Shown: positions 7,585 through 17,215, counted from the first letter of the stretch. The stretch is 64,000 bases of DNA from Antricoccus suffuscus (GCF_003003235.1 NZ_PVUE01000005.1:62001-126000); one strand, 5' to 3'. The notes: a model not told the origin generated them from the sequence alone. Numbers and translations are program-made.

Positions 7585-8448
7585 CTACGAGAGCGGGATG
7601 CCGCTGACCGCTGGCTGCTCGACCGAACGTGTACCAACACTGGTCGGATCTGTTGTCCTGCACAGCCTGAGCGCTACCCAACCGATCAAGGCGGTCGCGA
7701 TCAACGCCGAGATTGCCAAGTACGGCACGGCCCAGGTCTTTGGCTTCCAGGCACTGGCGACGGCAAGTGCGACGATCACCAAGGCAATCGTCAGACCTAC
7801 CAGGCCGGGCCACAACTGGCCCACGACGACGCGCTTGATCGACTTCGAGAGGAGCGATCCAACTACTAGGAACACTGCAGCCACTAGCAGCGCGCTGCCC
7901 ACAACGTCGCTCGGCCGGTGCCACCCCATCGACTGAACTCCCGCGCCGATCATCGCCGTCCAGCCAAGTAAAAGCGGAGCACACCACTTCAGCCAAACGC
8001 TCGGCACAACAATCAGCAGAGCCACCGTCACTACGGCGGCGACGGCGAAGTGTCCGCTTGGAAAACTCGGATCAACATCGCGGGAGATGACTAACCGGGG
8101 CCGGCCAGCGACGTTTTTGAAGACGTGGGTCGCGTAGATGGCGACCGGGGCTGCGACGACCACGGTCGCCATATCTCGCCAACGCCGACGCCGCACGGCG
8201 ATCAGTGCCGCGATTGCGACACCGACGACCGCCGTCTCTTCGCCGTGCGCAAAGGGCGGAAAGTCCAAGTAGTGGTAGAGCACGTAGATCAGGGTCTGGT
8301 CCTGATATCCGCCGAGTAACGAGTTCTCCGCGGTTTGTCCAAATACCGTCTGGTTGGAAGCTCCATATAAGGCAAGGAATCCCATTGCTAAGAGTCCGGC
8401 GTACGCCAAACGGACCAACCTCGATCGCCGGGGCGCGCCGTTAACCAA
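7585..8448 (-). CDS. PAP2 family membrane phosphatase
   Basis: A 287-residue multi-pass membrane protein of the type 2 phosphatidic acid phosphatase family. Motif C1 reads KNVAGRPRL (usual K-x6-RP, here ending RL), C2 is FPSGH, and C3 is GWHRPSD with the catalytic His and the Asp four residues on; the arginine normally six residues before this His is Val. At least six hydrophobic segments are visible. The open frame continues back through the tRNA-Lys gene and cannot be real there, so I place the start at TTG 8448, with GAGG five bases upstream. Likely substrates are lipid or isoprenyl phosphates on the outer membrane face. Confidence 0.82.
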   Translation of the reverse strand: MVNGAPRRSRLVRLAYAGLLAMGFLALYGASNQTVFGQTAENSLLGGYQDQTLIYVLYHYLDFPPFAHGEETAVVGVAIAALIAVRRRRWRDMATVVVAAPVAIYATHVFKNVAGRPRLVISRDVDPSFPSGHFAVAAVVTVALLIVVPSVWLKWCAPLLLGWTAMIGAGVQSMGWHRPSDVVGSALLVAAVFLVVGSLLSKSIKRVVVGQLWPGLVGLTIALVIVALAVASAWKPKTWAVPYLAISALIATALIGWVALRLCRTTDPTSVGTRSVEQPAVSGIPLS

Positions 8449-8600
8449 AATGACCTCGATTCCAGGATGCTCGGCTTTACCACGTCCGCATCCCACAAGA
8501 CCGGGTCTGCACCGCAGGGCCAACCTACCGGACTCGTCACTGGATCTACTGGGGCCGGCGCGCGGCCAAGCCAAGCGGTTTCTGCTGCCGAGAGCAAGAA

Positions 8601-8628
8601 GCCCCCGCCCGGCGAGTGCGGGAGGGGC
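8601..8628 (-). terminator. Terminator hairpin of tRNA-Lys
   Basis: GC-rich stem (GCCCC...CCCG paired with CGGG...GGGGC, one bulge) located 12 bp after the 3' end of tRNA-Lys on the minus strand and followed there by TTCTTGCTCT. Confidence 0.6.
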
Positions 8629-8639
8629 TCGTGCTGAAG

Positions 8640-8712
8640 TGGGCCCTGTGGGACTCGAACCCACAACCTACGGATTAAAAGTCCGCAGCTCTGCCAATTG
8701 AGCTAAAGGCCC
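8640..8712 (-). tRNA. tRNA-Lys(TTT)
   Basis: A 73-nt cloverleaf on the minus strand: acceptor GGGCCTT paired with AGGGCCC (one G-T pair), D-arm GCTCAATTGGCAGAGC, anticodon loop CTTTTAA with anticodon TTT, and T-arm GTGGGTTCGAGTCCCAC. The discriminator base is A. CCA is not encoded. Confidence 0.96.
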
Positions 8713-8788
8713 TCACTGTTGCCGTCGAAACAACGGTAACAGCGACGATCAAGTATGCCTGAACCGCACCACAAGGTAGCGGCGAGGT

Positions 8789-10279
8789 CTAGCGTCCGCG
8801 ACCGCCGGACGAAGTGCTGAAGCGCACCATCCCGCCCGAATCACTCGAACCGCGTCCACCGGTGGAGCGTCCACCGGATGATCGGCCGCCGCCGGACCCG
8901 CGCGACTGCCCGGAGCCGCCACCGGAGCGCGACTGCCCGCCGCGCCGGGGCTGGCCGCCCCCGTTGCGACCGCCACCGCCGCCGCCAGAGCGACGCGGAC
9001 CGCCGGAGCGGCCACCACTCGGGCGACCAGCAGACTGGGCCGCGACCGGCGCCGGTTTGACGTACGGCGCGATGTCGCCGACAAGTTTCGCGACCTGATC
9101 GGACTCGGCAGTCACCTGCTGGGGGCTGACCTTGATCGCGGCCTTGCGCATCAGCTGCGACAAGTCGCGGCGTTGCTCGGGAAGCGAGACGGTGACGACG
9201 TCACCAGCGCTACCGGCGCGCGCCGTACGACCCGAACGGTGCAGGTAGGCCTTGTGCTCGGTCGGCGGATCGACGTGTACGACGAGTTCGACCTCGTCGA
9301 CGTGTACGCCGCGGGCCGCGACGTCGGTCGCAACCAGGACCTTCGCCGTACCGGCGGAGAAGGCGGCGAGGTTGCGGTCACGGGCGCCCTGCGAAAGGTT
9401 GCCGTGCAGGTCGACCGACGGGATCCCATCCTGCGTGAGCTGACGGGCCAGTTTGCGCGCCTGGTGCTTGGTGCGCATAAACAGGATCCGCCGGCCGGTG
9501 CCGGACGCGAGTTTGCGGACGAGTTGCTTCTTGGCATCGACGCTGCCCACCTCGAACACGTGATGGGTCATCGCGGACACCGGCGAGTTGGCTTCATCGA
9601 CCGAATGCAGCACCTCGTTGTTGAGGAACCGCTTGACGATCTTGTCGACGCCGTTGTCGAGAGTCGCCGAGAAGAGCAGGTGCTGCGCCTTCGGCGGTGT
9701 GGCGTTGAGGATGCGCGTGACGACGGGCAGGAACCCGAGGTCGGCCATGTGATCGGCCTCGTCGAGTACGACGATTTCGACCGCTTCAAGGGTGAGGATC
9801 TTTTGGTTCATCAGGTCCTCGAGGCGGCCCGGGCAGGCGACGACGATGTCGATACCGCCGCGCAGGGCGACTTCCTGACGGTGCTGGGATACCCCGCCGA
9901 AGATCGCCGTGACCTTGAGTCCGTACGACGACGCTAGTGGCTCGAGCGCGGTCGCGATCTGGGTCGCGAGCTCGCGCGTCGGTGCGAGAATCAGTCCGAG
10001 CGGACGCCCGGGACGACGCTTGCCACCGGCGAGCTCGCCGGCGAGGCGCGCGACCATCGGGATCGCGAACGCGAGCGTCTTGCCGCTGCCGGTCTTGCCG
10101 CGACCGAGTACGTCGCGGCCGTTCAGCGTGTCCGGCAGGGTGTCTACCTGGATCGGAAACGGTGAGGTGATGCCTTTGCTGGTGAGAGTCTTAACTAGTG
10201 GGGCCGGTACGCCGAGCGACGCGAAGGTGGGCGTCGTCTCATCCGTAACGGTTGGGGCAGAAGTTACTACTGAGGTCAT
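8789..10279 (-). CDS. DEAD-box ATP-dependent RNA helicase with RGG-type tail
   Basis: A 496-residue helicase of the RhlE/DeaD type that unwinds structured RNA, likely in cold adaptation, ribosome assembly or mRNA turnover. In order: Q-motif region with FPIQ at about residue 40, Walker A GKTGSGKT (61-68), PTRELA, DEAD motif VLDEADHM, SAT (FSAT), and the HRSGRTARAG motif VI. The last 75 residues are a low-complexity Gly/Arg/Ser tail with several RGG and GGR repeats, a likely RNA-binding and condensate-forming segment. I chose ATG 10279 (AAAGG ten bases upstream); ATG 10300 is an alternative, and the frame stays open to 10609. The preceding 420 bp has no other gene, so the mRNA may have a long leader. 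Confidence 0.93.
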   Translation of the reverse strand: MTSVVTSAPTVTDETTPTFASLGVPAPLVKTLTSKGITSPFPIQVDTLPDTLNGRDVLGRGKTGSGKTLAFAIPMVARLAGELAGGKRRPGRPLGLILAPTRELATQIATALEPLASSYGLKVTAIFGGVSQHRQEVALRGGIDIVVACPGRLEDLMNQKILTLEAVEIVVLDEADHMADLGFLPVVTRILNATPPKAQHLLFSATLDNGVDKIVKRFLNNEVLHSVDEANSPVSAMTHHVFEVGSVDAKKQLVRKLASGTGRRILFMRTKHQARKLARQLTQDGIPSVDLHGNLSQGARDRNLAAFSAGTAKVLVATDVAARGVHVDEVELVVHVDPPTEHKAYLHRSGRTARAGSAGDVVTVSLPEQRRDLSQLMRKAAIKVSPQQVTAESDQVAKLVGDIAPYVKPAPVAAQSAGRPSGGRSGGPRRSGGGGGGRNGGGQPRRGGQSRSGGGSGQSRGSGGGRSSGGRSTGGRGSSDSGGMVRFSTSSGGRGR

Positions 10280-10703
10280 AGAGGTGGTGCCTTTCGGCAT
10301 AGCAATGCCAGGTCGGGCTGAGCGGTTTGTCAGCGTTGTTGTCTGATCGCCAACTATCCAGACCGGTGTGCAATGGGCGCGGTGTCGACTCGTCAGCAAA
10401 GGACGAACGGGTCGAGCGCGGCAACCGTTGACGCGGATCACCGCAGGTAGCGGCAGATTTCCGTAAGGTTGCGAAGAATATGGCCGATTCGTATCGAAGC
10501 CTGCGCGCCTTGCGGTGTACGCCAATACTTCGTTGCTTGATCGGGCAGTATCACTGTTGTTGCTTGGTAATCCTATCAGCGATCTCGCCCCTACCGGCCC
10601 GATGAGCACATCCGACGCTATGTATCCGGTCTCAGCGACCCCGTCACCGCAAGGTGGTTTAGTATAAAAATTAAATCATTGAAAGTGAGGATGGGACGAG
10701 ATC
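10280..10703. other. Intergenic region, possible long 5' leader and divergent promoters
   Basis: No convincing gene here. It separates the helicase (minus) from the thioesterase (plus). An AT-rich patch at 10658-10682 containing TATAAA (10663-10668) is a plausible -10 region for the thioesterase gene. The helicase side could carry a structured cold-responsive leader, as known for other bacterial DEAD-box genes, but no specific structure was identified. Confidence 0.35.
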
Positions 10704-11243
10704 ATGACAACTAGCGCCACCACGACGAATTCCGGCACCTTGAGGGCGGGCGGCTCGTCGAAAACCATCACCTGGCAAGACCCGTTCGCCTCGTTCGAGG
10801 CCGGCTCGAAGCTATCCGGGCTCGAGTACCTGCGCGCTGTAGTCGACGGTACGATTCCCGCGCCACCGATTGGCCAGCTGATGGGGTTCCGGTTGACCGC
10901 GGTCGAGCCAGGCCGCGCGGAGTTTCAGATAACGCCAGATGAATCGGTCTACAACCCGATCGGCGTCGTACACGGCGGGCTCGTGTGCACGCTGCTTGAC
11001 TCCGCAGCTGGATGTGCGGTCCACTCGACGTTGGCGCTCGGCCACGGCTATACCTCGATCGAGCTCAAGGTCAACTACCTGCGCGCCGTACATGCGGATG
11101 GCCTAGGGCTCCGTGCGATCGGAACCGTCCGCAAGAACGGCAGCCGAGTGGCGTTCGCGGACGCCGTCGTACTCAACGCCGACGACAAAGAGGTCGCCAC
11201 CGCATCAAGCACTCTGTTGGTCTTTCCGCTCCCGACCAAGTAG
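10704..11243 (+). CDS. PaaI/hotdog-fold acyl-CoA thioesterase
   Basis: A 179-residue hotdog-fold protein. The family signature NPIGVVHGGLVCTLLDSAAG sits at about residues 87-106, with the Asn, His-Gly-Gly and Asp-Ser positions expected for the PaaI-like catalytic site, followed by the strand YTSIELKVNYLRAV. Such enzymes hydrolyse aryl- or acyl-CoA thioesters, often clearing dead-end CoA esters. The first 30 residues are a Thr/Ser-rich extension. A GGGACGAG box precedes ATG 10704. It is monocistronic and followed by a long palindrome. Confidence 0.88.
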   Translation: MTTSATTTNSGTLRAGGSSKTITWQDPFASFEAGSKLSGLEYLRAVVDGTIPAPPIGQLMGFRLTAVEPGRAEFQITPDESVYNPIGVVHGGLVCTLLDSAAGCAVHSTLALGHGYTSIELKVNYLRAVHADGLGLRAIGTVRKNGSRVAFADAVVLNADDKEVATASSTLLVFPLPTK

Positions 11244-11260
11244 CGCGCCTCCGATCTCAC

Positions 11261-11312
11261 AGTTGTGTGGAAGTTCGGTGTACGCCGGCGTACGCCGGAC
11301 TTCCACACAACT
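11261..11312. repeat. 52-bp near-perfect palindrome downstream of thioesterase gene
   Basis: Outer arms of 14 bp are perfect (11261-11274 and 11299-11312, AGTTGTGTGGAAGT and complement). The inner 24 bp pairs with itself through CGGTGTACGCC / GGCGTACGCCG with one mismatch. It begins 17 bp after the stop codon, so it may act as terminator, or be a REP-like element. Confidence 0.7.
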
Positions 11313-11438
11313 TAAAAAGGGTCCTAGCCGCCCGCAAAATCCCGCTCCAGACCACTCAAATTGGGTCCCGTGTGGCGCGAACCCACCTGTTACTGCCAGA
11401 CTTGGGGCCACTATCGGATTATTGGGAGGATTTACAGG

Positions 11439-11840
11439 ATGAGCGCATGGGGCACGGGCCCGTTTGAGAATGACGACGCTCTTGACCTAATCGGGGAAAT
11501 CAACGAGTCGACCCCAGACGCTGTCGGTGAACTTCTCGCCGAGATATTGACTGTCCCCGATGACGACGATGACCTTGACGAGGTCGACGGCATGGAGGCG
11601 TACGCCGCCGCCGCGCTCCTCGCCGGTAAGCTCGAACGACTCAAGTTTGAGTCACCGGATGTGCTCGACGCGGTCGCGAAGATTCCGACCGACATGGTCG
11701 GCGCGCTGATCCCGGATGCCCGGGCGATGCTCGTGCGCATCCTTGGCCATAACAGCGAGTTCGCGGATCTGTGGATCGAGTCCGGCCGGCTGGAGAAGGT
11801 TCGCGGCGAGATCGGCAAGATCAAGGGCGCGCTGCGCTAA
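11439..11840 (+). CDS. DUF4259 domain-containing protein
   Basis: A 133-residue acidic protein. The N-terminal signature MSAWGTGPFENDDA is typical of DUF4259; the remainder is helical with an Asp-rich stretch (about residues 43-52). The function of the family is unknown; members are small cytoplasmic proteins often next to unrelated genes. ATG 11439 is preceded by GGGAGGA with eight bases spacing. The gene stands alone between the 11261 palindrome and the convergent acyl-CoA synthetase. Confidence 0.85.
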   Translation: MSAWGTGPFENDDALDLIGEINESTPDAVGELLAEILTVPDDDDDLDEVDGMEAYAAAALLAGKLERLKFESPDVLDAVAKIPTDMVGALIPDARAMLVRILGHNSEFADLWIESGRLEKVRGEIGKIKGALR

Positions 11841-11956
11841 CCCAAAACCCGGCTGCGGTAACCCAAAACCCACACCGCTTCACGCAAGCACGGTGAAGCG
11901 CCGACGTCCGTACGAACGGCAGCGGTAGCGCGTTCGCACGGACGTAGCGTCTCTCC

Positions 11957-13597
11957 CTAGGCAGTGCGCGTCTTTGCCGCGTCCTCCAGCCCCAACTTCT
12001 CGATGGAGGTCGCGCGCATCTCAATCTTGCGCACCTTGCCGGTCACCGTCATCGGGAACTCGTCCGCGATGACGACGTAGCGTGGAATCTTGTAGTGAGC
12101 CAGCCTGCCCGTGCAATAGTCGCGTACGGCGGCGGCATCAAGCGGCGTGGCACCGTCGCGCATCTGGATCCATGCGCACAGTTCCTCGCCGTACTTCAGG
12201 TCCGGTACGCCGACCACCTGTACGTCGGCGATGTCCGGATGCGAGTAGAGGAACTCCTCAATCTCCCGCGGATATACGTTTTCGCCACCGCGGATAACGA
12301 GGTCTTTGAGCCGGCCGACGATGTTGAGGTAACCGTTGTCGTCCATCACACCGAGGTCACCGGTGTGCATCCAGCCGGCGGAATCGATGGCGGCGGCGGT
12401 CTTCTCGGGGTCCTCCCAGTAACCGACCATCACCGAGTAGCCGCGGGTGCAAAACTCCCCCGTCTCGCCGCGAGGCACGGTGCGTCCGGTCGCCGGGTCG
12501 ATGATCTTGACCTGCACGTGCGGATGCACCCGCCCCACCGTCGAGACCCGAAGGTCGATCGCGTCATCCTTGCCCGTTTGCGTTGACACCGGAGACGTCT
12601 CGGTCATGCCGTAGGCGATCGTGACTTCCTCCATGTTCATCTCCGCGATGACCCGCTTCATGACCTCAACGGGACAGGGCGAGCCAGCCATGCAGCCGGT
12701 GCGCAGCGAACTGAGGTCATAGTCGCCGATGTTGGGCAGTGCCAACATCGCGATGAACATCGTCGGCACGCCGTACAACGCCGTACATTTCTCAGCTTGC
12801 ACCGCCTCAAGGGTCAGGGACGGATCGAATCCGGGAGCCGGGATGACGACGCACGCACCATGCACCATCGCACCCAAATTGCCCATCACCATGCCGAAGC
12901 AGTGGTAGAACGGCACCGGCACACAGATCTTGTCCTGTTCGGTGATGTCCTGCCCAGCGGTCAGATAGCGCCCGTTATTAAGGATGTTGAGGTGCGAAAG
13001 TGTCGCGCCCTTGGGAAAGCCGGTCGTACCGCTGGTGTACTGGATATTGATCGGATCGTCCCGATCGAGCGTGACGAGAATGTCGTTGATCCGAGAGGCG
13101 TCGGCGGCGGTCGCGGCGAGCGCATCCCATTCCGGCGTACCTACGTAGATGATGTTTCTCAGTTGCGGACAGTCGTCTTTTACTTCGTCGACGAGCGCGC
13201 GGTAGTCGCTCGTCTTGAACGACTCGGCGGACACGAGTGTCTCGATGCCGGCCTGCTTGAGCACGTAGGCCAACTCGTGCGAGCGGTACGCCGGATTGAT
13301 GTTGACCAGGATCGCGCCGATCTTGGCCGTCGCATATTGGGTGAGCATCCACTCGGGTGTGTTGGGCGACCACATGCCGACCCGATCGCCCGTCGTGACC
13401 CCGAGATCGAGCAGCCCGGTAGCGACCTTGTCAACAGCCTCGTTAAGTTGCGTATACGTCCACCGGCGGTTGGAGTCCATATCCACCAGGGCATCGCGAT
13501 CAGGGAACTGGGAGGTTGTCAGCTCCAGTTTCTCGCCGATCGTCTCGCCGAGCAACGGCGTACTCGACGGACCACTCGCATAACTCAAACCGCTCAT
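11957..13597 (-). CDS. AMP-binding acyl-CoA synthetase (FadD-like)
   Basis: A 546-residue member of the acyl-adenylate-forming superfamily that activates a carboxylic acid to an acyl-CoA via acyl-AMP. Visible motifs: P-loop [11 protein letters not shown], the YGMTETSP motif, GWMHTGDLG, the hinge [20 protein letters not shown], and the catalytic lysine in MTVTGKVRK near the C-terminus. The sequence resembles medium/long-chain fatty acyl-CoA synthetases. Start ATG 13597 has AGGAG seven to ten bases upstream; ATG 13615 lacks one. It is divergent from the racemase-like gene at 13862, which suggests shared use in branched fatty acid or sterol side-chain catabolism. Confidence 0.92.
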   Translation of the reverse strand: MSGLSYASGPSSTPLLGETIGEKLELTTSQFPDRDALVDMDSNRRWTYTQLNEAVDKVATGLLDLGVTTGDRVGMWSPNTPEWMLTQYATAKIGAILVNINPAYRSHELAYVLKQAGIETLVSAESFKTSDYRALVDEVKDDCPQLRNIIYVGTPEWDALAATAADASRINDILVTLDRDDPINIQYTSGTTGFPKGATLSHLNILNNGRYLTAGQDITEQDKICVPVPFYHCFGMVMGNLGAMVHGACVVIPAPGFDPSLTLEAVQAEKCTALYGVPTMFIAMLALPNIGDYDLSSLRTGCMAGSPCPVEVMKRVIAEMNMEEVTIAYGMTETSPVSTQTGKDDAIDLRVSTVGRVHPHVQVKIIDPATGRTVPRGETGEFCTRGYSVMVGYWEDPEKTAAAIDSAGWMHTGDLGVMDDNGYLNIVGRLKDLVIRGGENVYPREIEEFLYSHPDIADVQVVGVPDLKYGEELCAWIQMRDGATPLDAAAVRDYCTGRLAHYKIPRYVVIADEFPMTVTGKVRKIEMRATSIEKLGLEDAAKTRTA

Positions 13598-13861
13598 TAA
13601 GGCCGCTCCTAACATTTGGTGACACCGGCTAGCGACGTCTCAGCAACATGGCGCGCATCCGCACCCGCGGGTCACTAGGCATATGGCCATTCTCGCCCAG
13701 ATTCGCGGACATGACTAGGCCAAGTGGGTCGAGATCCGCGAGGCTGCATGAAATCGATATGCGCACGAAACACGACATCGGTGATCAGTCGCCAGTCGGC
13801 TACTCGTAAAGTCCAACGAGGTTAAGTCGCGCACGTCCACCATCATCGAGAGGCTAGTTAT

Positions 13862-15004
13862 ATGGGACCGTTAAGCGGAGTCAAAATTATCGAGATCGCC
13901 AGCCTTGCCCCGGCACCGTTCGGGACAACGATCCTCGCCGATCTAGGCGCAGAGGTCACGCTGATCGACCGCCCCGGTGGCACCAAGAGCAGCGCGGGCA
14001 CGCCCAAGGGCAGTCCGGCACGCCGCGGCCGCAAGTCGATCACGCTCGACTTGAAAAAACCCGAAGCCATCGAGGTCCTGCTGAAGCTCTGCGACGATGC
14101 GGACGTCTTCATCGAGGGGTTCCGTCCGGGTGTCACCGAGCGCCTCGGGCTCGGCCCGGAGGAGCTCGCTGCCCGCAACCCACGTCTGGTCTACGCGCGA
14201 ATGACGGGCTGGGGCCAAGAGGGTCCGCTCGCGCAGACCGCTGGCCACGACATCGACTACATCGCGATGAGCGGCATTCTGTCGATGATCGGCCGCGCCG
14301 GGGAGAAGCCCTACCCTCCGCTTAATCTCGTCGGCGACTTCGGTGGCGGCGGAATGCTGATGGCGATGGGCATCGTGACGGCGCTGTTCGAGCGCGAGAA
14401 GTCCGGGAAGGGCCAAGTCGTCGACGCGGCCATGGTCGACGGCGCCGCCCAACTGAGCAACTTCGTCTATGGCCTGCGCGCCGCAGGCGCCTGGAACGAG
14501 CCGCGCGGCGAAAACCTGCTCGACACCGGTTCGCCGTTCTACGACACCTACGAGTGCGCCGATGGCGGGTACGTCGCCGTCGGCGCGATCGAGCCGCAGT
14601 TCTACGCAGAGCTGCTCAAGGGCCTGCAGCTCGACCCGGCTTCGCTGCCCGCCCAGCACGACCGCACGCAGTGGGTCGCAATGAAGAAGACATTCACCGA
14701 TGCGTTCCTCGCACAGCCGCGGTCTCATTGGGAGAAGGTGTTCGACGGCACCGACGCCTGCGTTGCACCGGTCCTGACCCCTGAAGAGGCATTCGTGCAC
14801 CCGGCCAATACCGAGCGCGGCGTGTTCTTCGAGATGGACGGTGTCACCCAGCCCGCTCCGGCGCCGCGTTTCAGCCGGACGCCAGCAGGTCAGCCCAAAC
14901 CGGGTCCGGCAACGCAAGGTGTCGATACCGACGCCATTCTGGCCGGCATCGGCCTGTCTGGCGCCGAGATCGAGTCGCTCCGAAAAGGCGGCGCACTCGG
15001 CTAG
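13862..15004 (+). CDS. CaiB/BaiF family alpha-methylacyl-CoA racemase homologue
   Basis: A 380-residue type III CoA-transferase-fold protein. The acid/base pair of alpha-methylacyl-CoA racemase is present: His129 in AQTAGHDIDY and Asp159 in LVGDFGGGG, matching His126 and Asp156 of the mycobacterial enzyme Mcr. GSPFYDTYEC supplies the acidic loop. It epimerises 2-methylacyl-CoA so that beta-oxidation of branched or sterol side chains can proceed. A GAGAGG box precedes ATG 13862. The divergent acyl-CoA synthetase probably supplies its substrate. Confidence 0.9.
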   Translation: MGPLSGVKIIEIASLAPAPFGTTILADLGAEVTLIDRPGGTKSSAGTPKGSPARRGRKSITLDLKKPEAIEVLLKLCDDADVFIEGFRPGVTERLGLGPEELAARNPRLVYARMTGWGQEGPLAQTAGHDIDYIAMSGILSMIGRAGEKPYPPLNLVGDFGGGGMLMAMGIVTALFEREKSGKGQVVDAAMVDGAAQLSNFVYGLRAAGAWNEPRGENLLDTGSPFYDTYECADGGYVAVGAIEPQFYAELLKGLQLDPASLPAQHDRTQWVAMKKTFTDAFLAQPRSHWEKVFDGTDACVAPVLTPEEAFVHPANTERGVFFEMDGVTQPAPAPRFSRTPAGQPKPGPATQGVDTDAILAGIGLSGAEIESLRKGGALG

Positions 15005-15052
15005 ACTTGCGCCCTTGCCACGTACCTCGATGCGCTAAGGGAATGCACTCCG

Positions 15053-16732
15053 ATGAGCTCAGATTCTGCGGGAAATCCCACAGATGCCTCGAATGCTGAC
15101 GTCGCCGAGATGACCGACACCGCGAAGTCGTCCGACTCTCAGGGCGCGGACGACTTCGCGCCGGTGCCCGGCCGGTGGTACAAGCACATCGCGATTCGAG
15201 TCGCGGTGCGCATCGCTATCGCCATCCTCGGCGCGGTCCTCGGCGTACTCATCGGCGGCCACACGACCGCCGAGATCGGCCCGATGACGGTCAACGCTCA
15301 GCTCACGTTCGGCTGGGGCGGAGCGACGGTCAACATCCCACCACTCGGCGCCCTCAATGTCGACGCGTACGACGGCCCGCTCAACCTCGACATGACCGTG
15401 CTGCAGATCGACGAGAAGAAGGCAACGCAAGTAGTCAACGGCGGCGCCAGCCTCGATCAACTCACCTCGGAGATCGGGTCCGACGTACGGTCGGCCATCA
15501 TCGAACTCCTTGTGCAGTCGATGATCTGGGCGATTGTGGGCGCGGCGGCGATGAGTCTGCTGGTCTTCCGCCGTACCCGCGATGTCTTTATTTCAGCCGG
15601 TACGTCGATCGCACTGGTGCTTGCCACTCTCGCATTCGGCTATGCGACGTTTGATGCCAAGAAGCTCCAAGAACCGCGCTATACGGGCCTTTTGACGCAA
15701 GCGCCGGCACTCTTCGGCGACGCCGAGCACCTTGCCGATAAGTTCGCCGACTACCGCAAGTCACTGGTGAAGCTGGTGCAAAACGTCTCAACGCTGTACG
15801 CGGCCGTCTCCACCTTGCCGGCCAACCCGGCCAACAGCGACGTCATCCGCGTCCTGCACGTGTCGGACATGCATCTCAACCCGGCCGGGTTCGATCTGGT
15901 CAAAAACTTGACTAAGCAGTTCAACATCGATTTCATCGTCGATACCGGGGATCTGGTCGACTGGGGCAGCGCTCCGGAGGACCAGCTGCTTAACCAGATT
16001 GGCGGCTACGGCGTCCCCTACGTCTATGTGCGCGGCAACCACGACTCGACGACGACCCAGGCCAAGGTGACGAGTGAGCCGAACGCCGTCGTGCTGGACA
16101 ACTCGTTGACCGAAGTCGGTGGACTGACGATCGCTGGTATCGGTGACCCGCGGTTCACCCCAGACTTGACCACGTCGTACAGCAAGACCGAAAAGCAGCT
16201 TCTCAGTGACACAACCAAGAAACTCAAGACGACCATCGACGAGTCGAAAACAACGCCCGATATGGTCCTCATCCACGACCCGGAGCCGGCGAACATCCTG
16301 AAGGACTCCACGCCGCTGATCTTGGCCGGCCACAAACACAAGCGCAGCGTCAAGGCACTCGATAAGGACACGCTGCTGATGGTCGAGGGATCCACCGGTG
16401 GCGCAGGGCTGCGCGGCCTCGAGGGCGAGAAGCCAACGCCGCTCGAGGCCGACGTACTTTACTTCGACAAGAAGACCAAGGAACTGCAGGCGTACGACGA
16501 GATCACCGTCGGCGGTCTCGGCCTGACGCAGGTGAGCATCGAGCGCAAGGTCGCGCCGGTTGCCGGCAAGGAGGCCGAGAAGTCCGCCGAGAGCGCCGCC
16601 AGCGAGTCCGCCGGAAGCTCGTCAGGCGAGTCCGGAGGATCGGGTGGGTCCAGCGGATCCGGCGGCTCCAGCGAGCCCAGCACGCCGAAGCCGACGGACA
16701 GTCAGCCCGCGCCAGCGTCCCCCGGTGGCTGA
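15053..16732 (+). CDS. Membrane-anchored metallophosphoesterase
   Basis: A 559-residue protein with a polar N-terminus, a membrane segment at about 45-69, two more at about 150-196, and a calcineurin-like phosphoesterase domain. The metal-binding motifs occur in order: HVSDMHLNP (about 268), DTGDLVD (about 301), GNHD (about 328) and AGHKHKR (about 426). The last 60 residues are low-complexity Ser/Gly/Pro/Glu, probably an exposed linker or cell-wall segment. The catalytic domain follows an even number or three membrane passes depending on the topology, so its side of the membrane is unsure. The substrate is unknown. Confidence 0.88.
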   Translation: MSSDSAGNPTDASNADVAEMTDTAKSSDSQGADDFAPVPGRWYKHIAIRVAVRIAIAILGAVLGVLIGGHTTAEIGPMTVNAQLTFGWGGATVNIPPLGALNVDAYDGPLNLDMTVLQIDEKKATQVVNGGASLDQLTSEIGSDVRSAIIELLVQSMIWAIVGAAAMSLLVFRRTRDVFISAGTSIALVLATLAFGYATFDAKKLQEPRYTGLLTQAPALFGDAEHLADKFADYRKSLVKLVQNVSTLYAAVSTLPANPANSDVIRVLHVSDMHLNPAGFDLVKNLTKQFNIDFIVDTGDLVDWGSAPEDQLLNQIGGYGVPYVYVRGNHDSTTTQAKVTSEPNAVVLDNSLTEVGGLTIAGIGDPRFTPDLTTSYSKTEKQLLSDTTKKLKTTIDESKTTPDMVLIHDPEPANILKDSTPLILAGHKHKRSVKALDKDTLLMVEGSTGGAGLRGLEGEKPTPLEADVLYFDKKTKELQAYDEITVGGLGLTQVSIERKVAPVAGKEAEKSAESAASESAGSSSGESGGSGGSSGSGGSSEPSTPKPTDSQPAPASPGG

Positions 16733-16859
16733 CGATTGCGGGGTTCCGGCGTACCTGTGACCCCCCTCTGGGAGGTTGATGACCCATCAAGTATGCTTTT
16801 GCAGCCCCAAACGCGCGGCGGTAATCCCGAATGCTCGGAGCCGAAACGCGACGAGGTAA

Positions 16860-16932
16860 GGCCCCATCGTCTAGCGGTCCAGGACTCTGCCCTTTCACGG
16901 CAGCAGCACGGGTTCGAACCCCGTTGGGGTCA
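16860..16932 (+). tRNA. tRNA-Glu(TTC)
   Basis: A 73-nt cloverleaf: acceptor GGCCCCA with TGGGGTC (one G-T pair), anticodon arm CTGCC-CTTTCAC-GGCAG with anticodon TTC, and T-arm ACGGGTTCGAACCCCGT. Discriminator A; no encoded CCA. It leads a three-tRNA group. Confidence 0.95.
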
Positions 16933-17012
16933 CGCAGTAGTATGGGTCGCTGTTGACAACAGCATCCTGCACGACCAGCACCATCTGAATAAACGAACAG
17001 CAGTACAAGCAA

Positions 17013-17086
17013 GGCCCTGTGGCGCAGTTGGTTAGCGCGCCGCCCTGTCACGGCGGAGGTCGCGGGTTCGAGTCCCGTCAGGGTCG
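17013..17086 (+). tRNA. tRNA-Asp(GTC)
   Basis: A 74-nt cloverleaf: acceptor GGCCCTG with CAGGGTC, anticodon loop CTGTCAC with anticodon GTC, T-arm GCGGGTTCGAGTCCCGT. The discriminator is G, as required for aspartate identity. Confidence 0.96.
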
Positions 17087-17133
17087 CTCATAATAGAGCG
17101 ATGGTAGGCAGTACGACGTATTGACTACCGCAC

Positions 17134-17207
17134 GGCCAGGTAGCTCAGTTGGTACGAGCGTCCGACTGAAAATCGGAAGGTCGACGGTTCGACCCCGTCC
17201 CTGGCCA
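17134..17207 (+). tRNA. tRNA-Phe(GAA)
   Basis: A 74-nt cloverleaf: acceptor GGCCAGG with CCTGGCC, anticodon stem-loop CCGACTGAAAATCGG with anticodon GAA, T-arm GACGGTTCGACCCCGTC, discriminator A. It is the last tRNA of the group and is followed by a hairpin terminator. Confidence 0.96.
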
Positions 17208-17215
17208 CTTCCCGA

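Noticed and set aside
8449-8664. N-terminal extension of the PAP2 frame
   Set aside because: It would run through the tRNA-Lys gene and its terminator and reads as Arg/Pro/Ser-rich text without homology.
10280-10609. N-terminal extension of the helicase frame
   Set aside because: Not protein-like, lacks a ribosome-binding site, and the helicase Q-motif region is complete from 10279.
8749-16798. Shared 11-mer ATCAAGTATGC near tRNA-Lys (8750) and tRNA-Glu (16788)
   Set aside because: The two copies lie in opposite orientation relative to their tRNA genes and at different distances, so a common promoter role is not supported.
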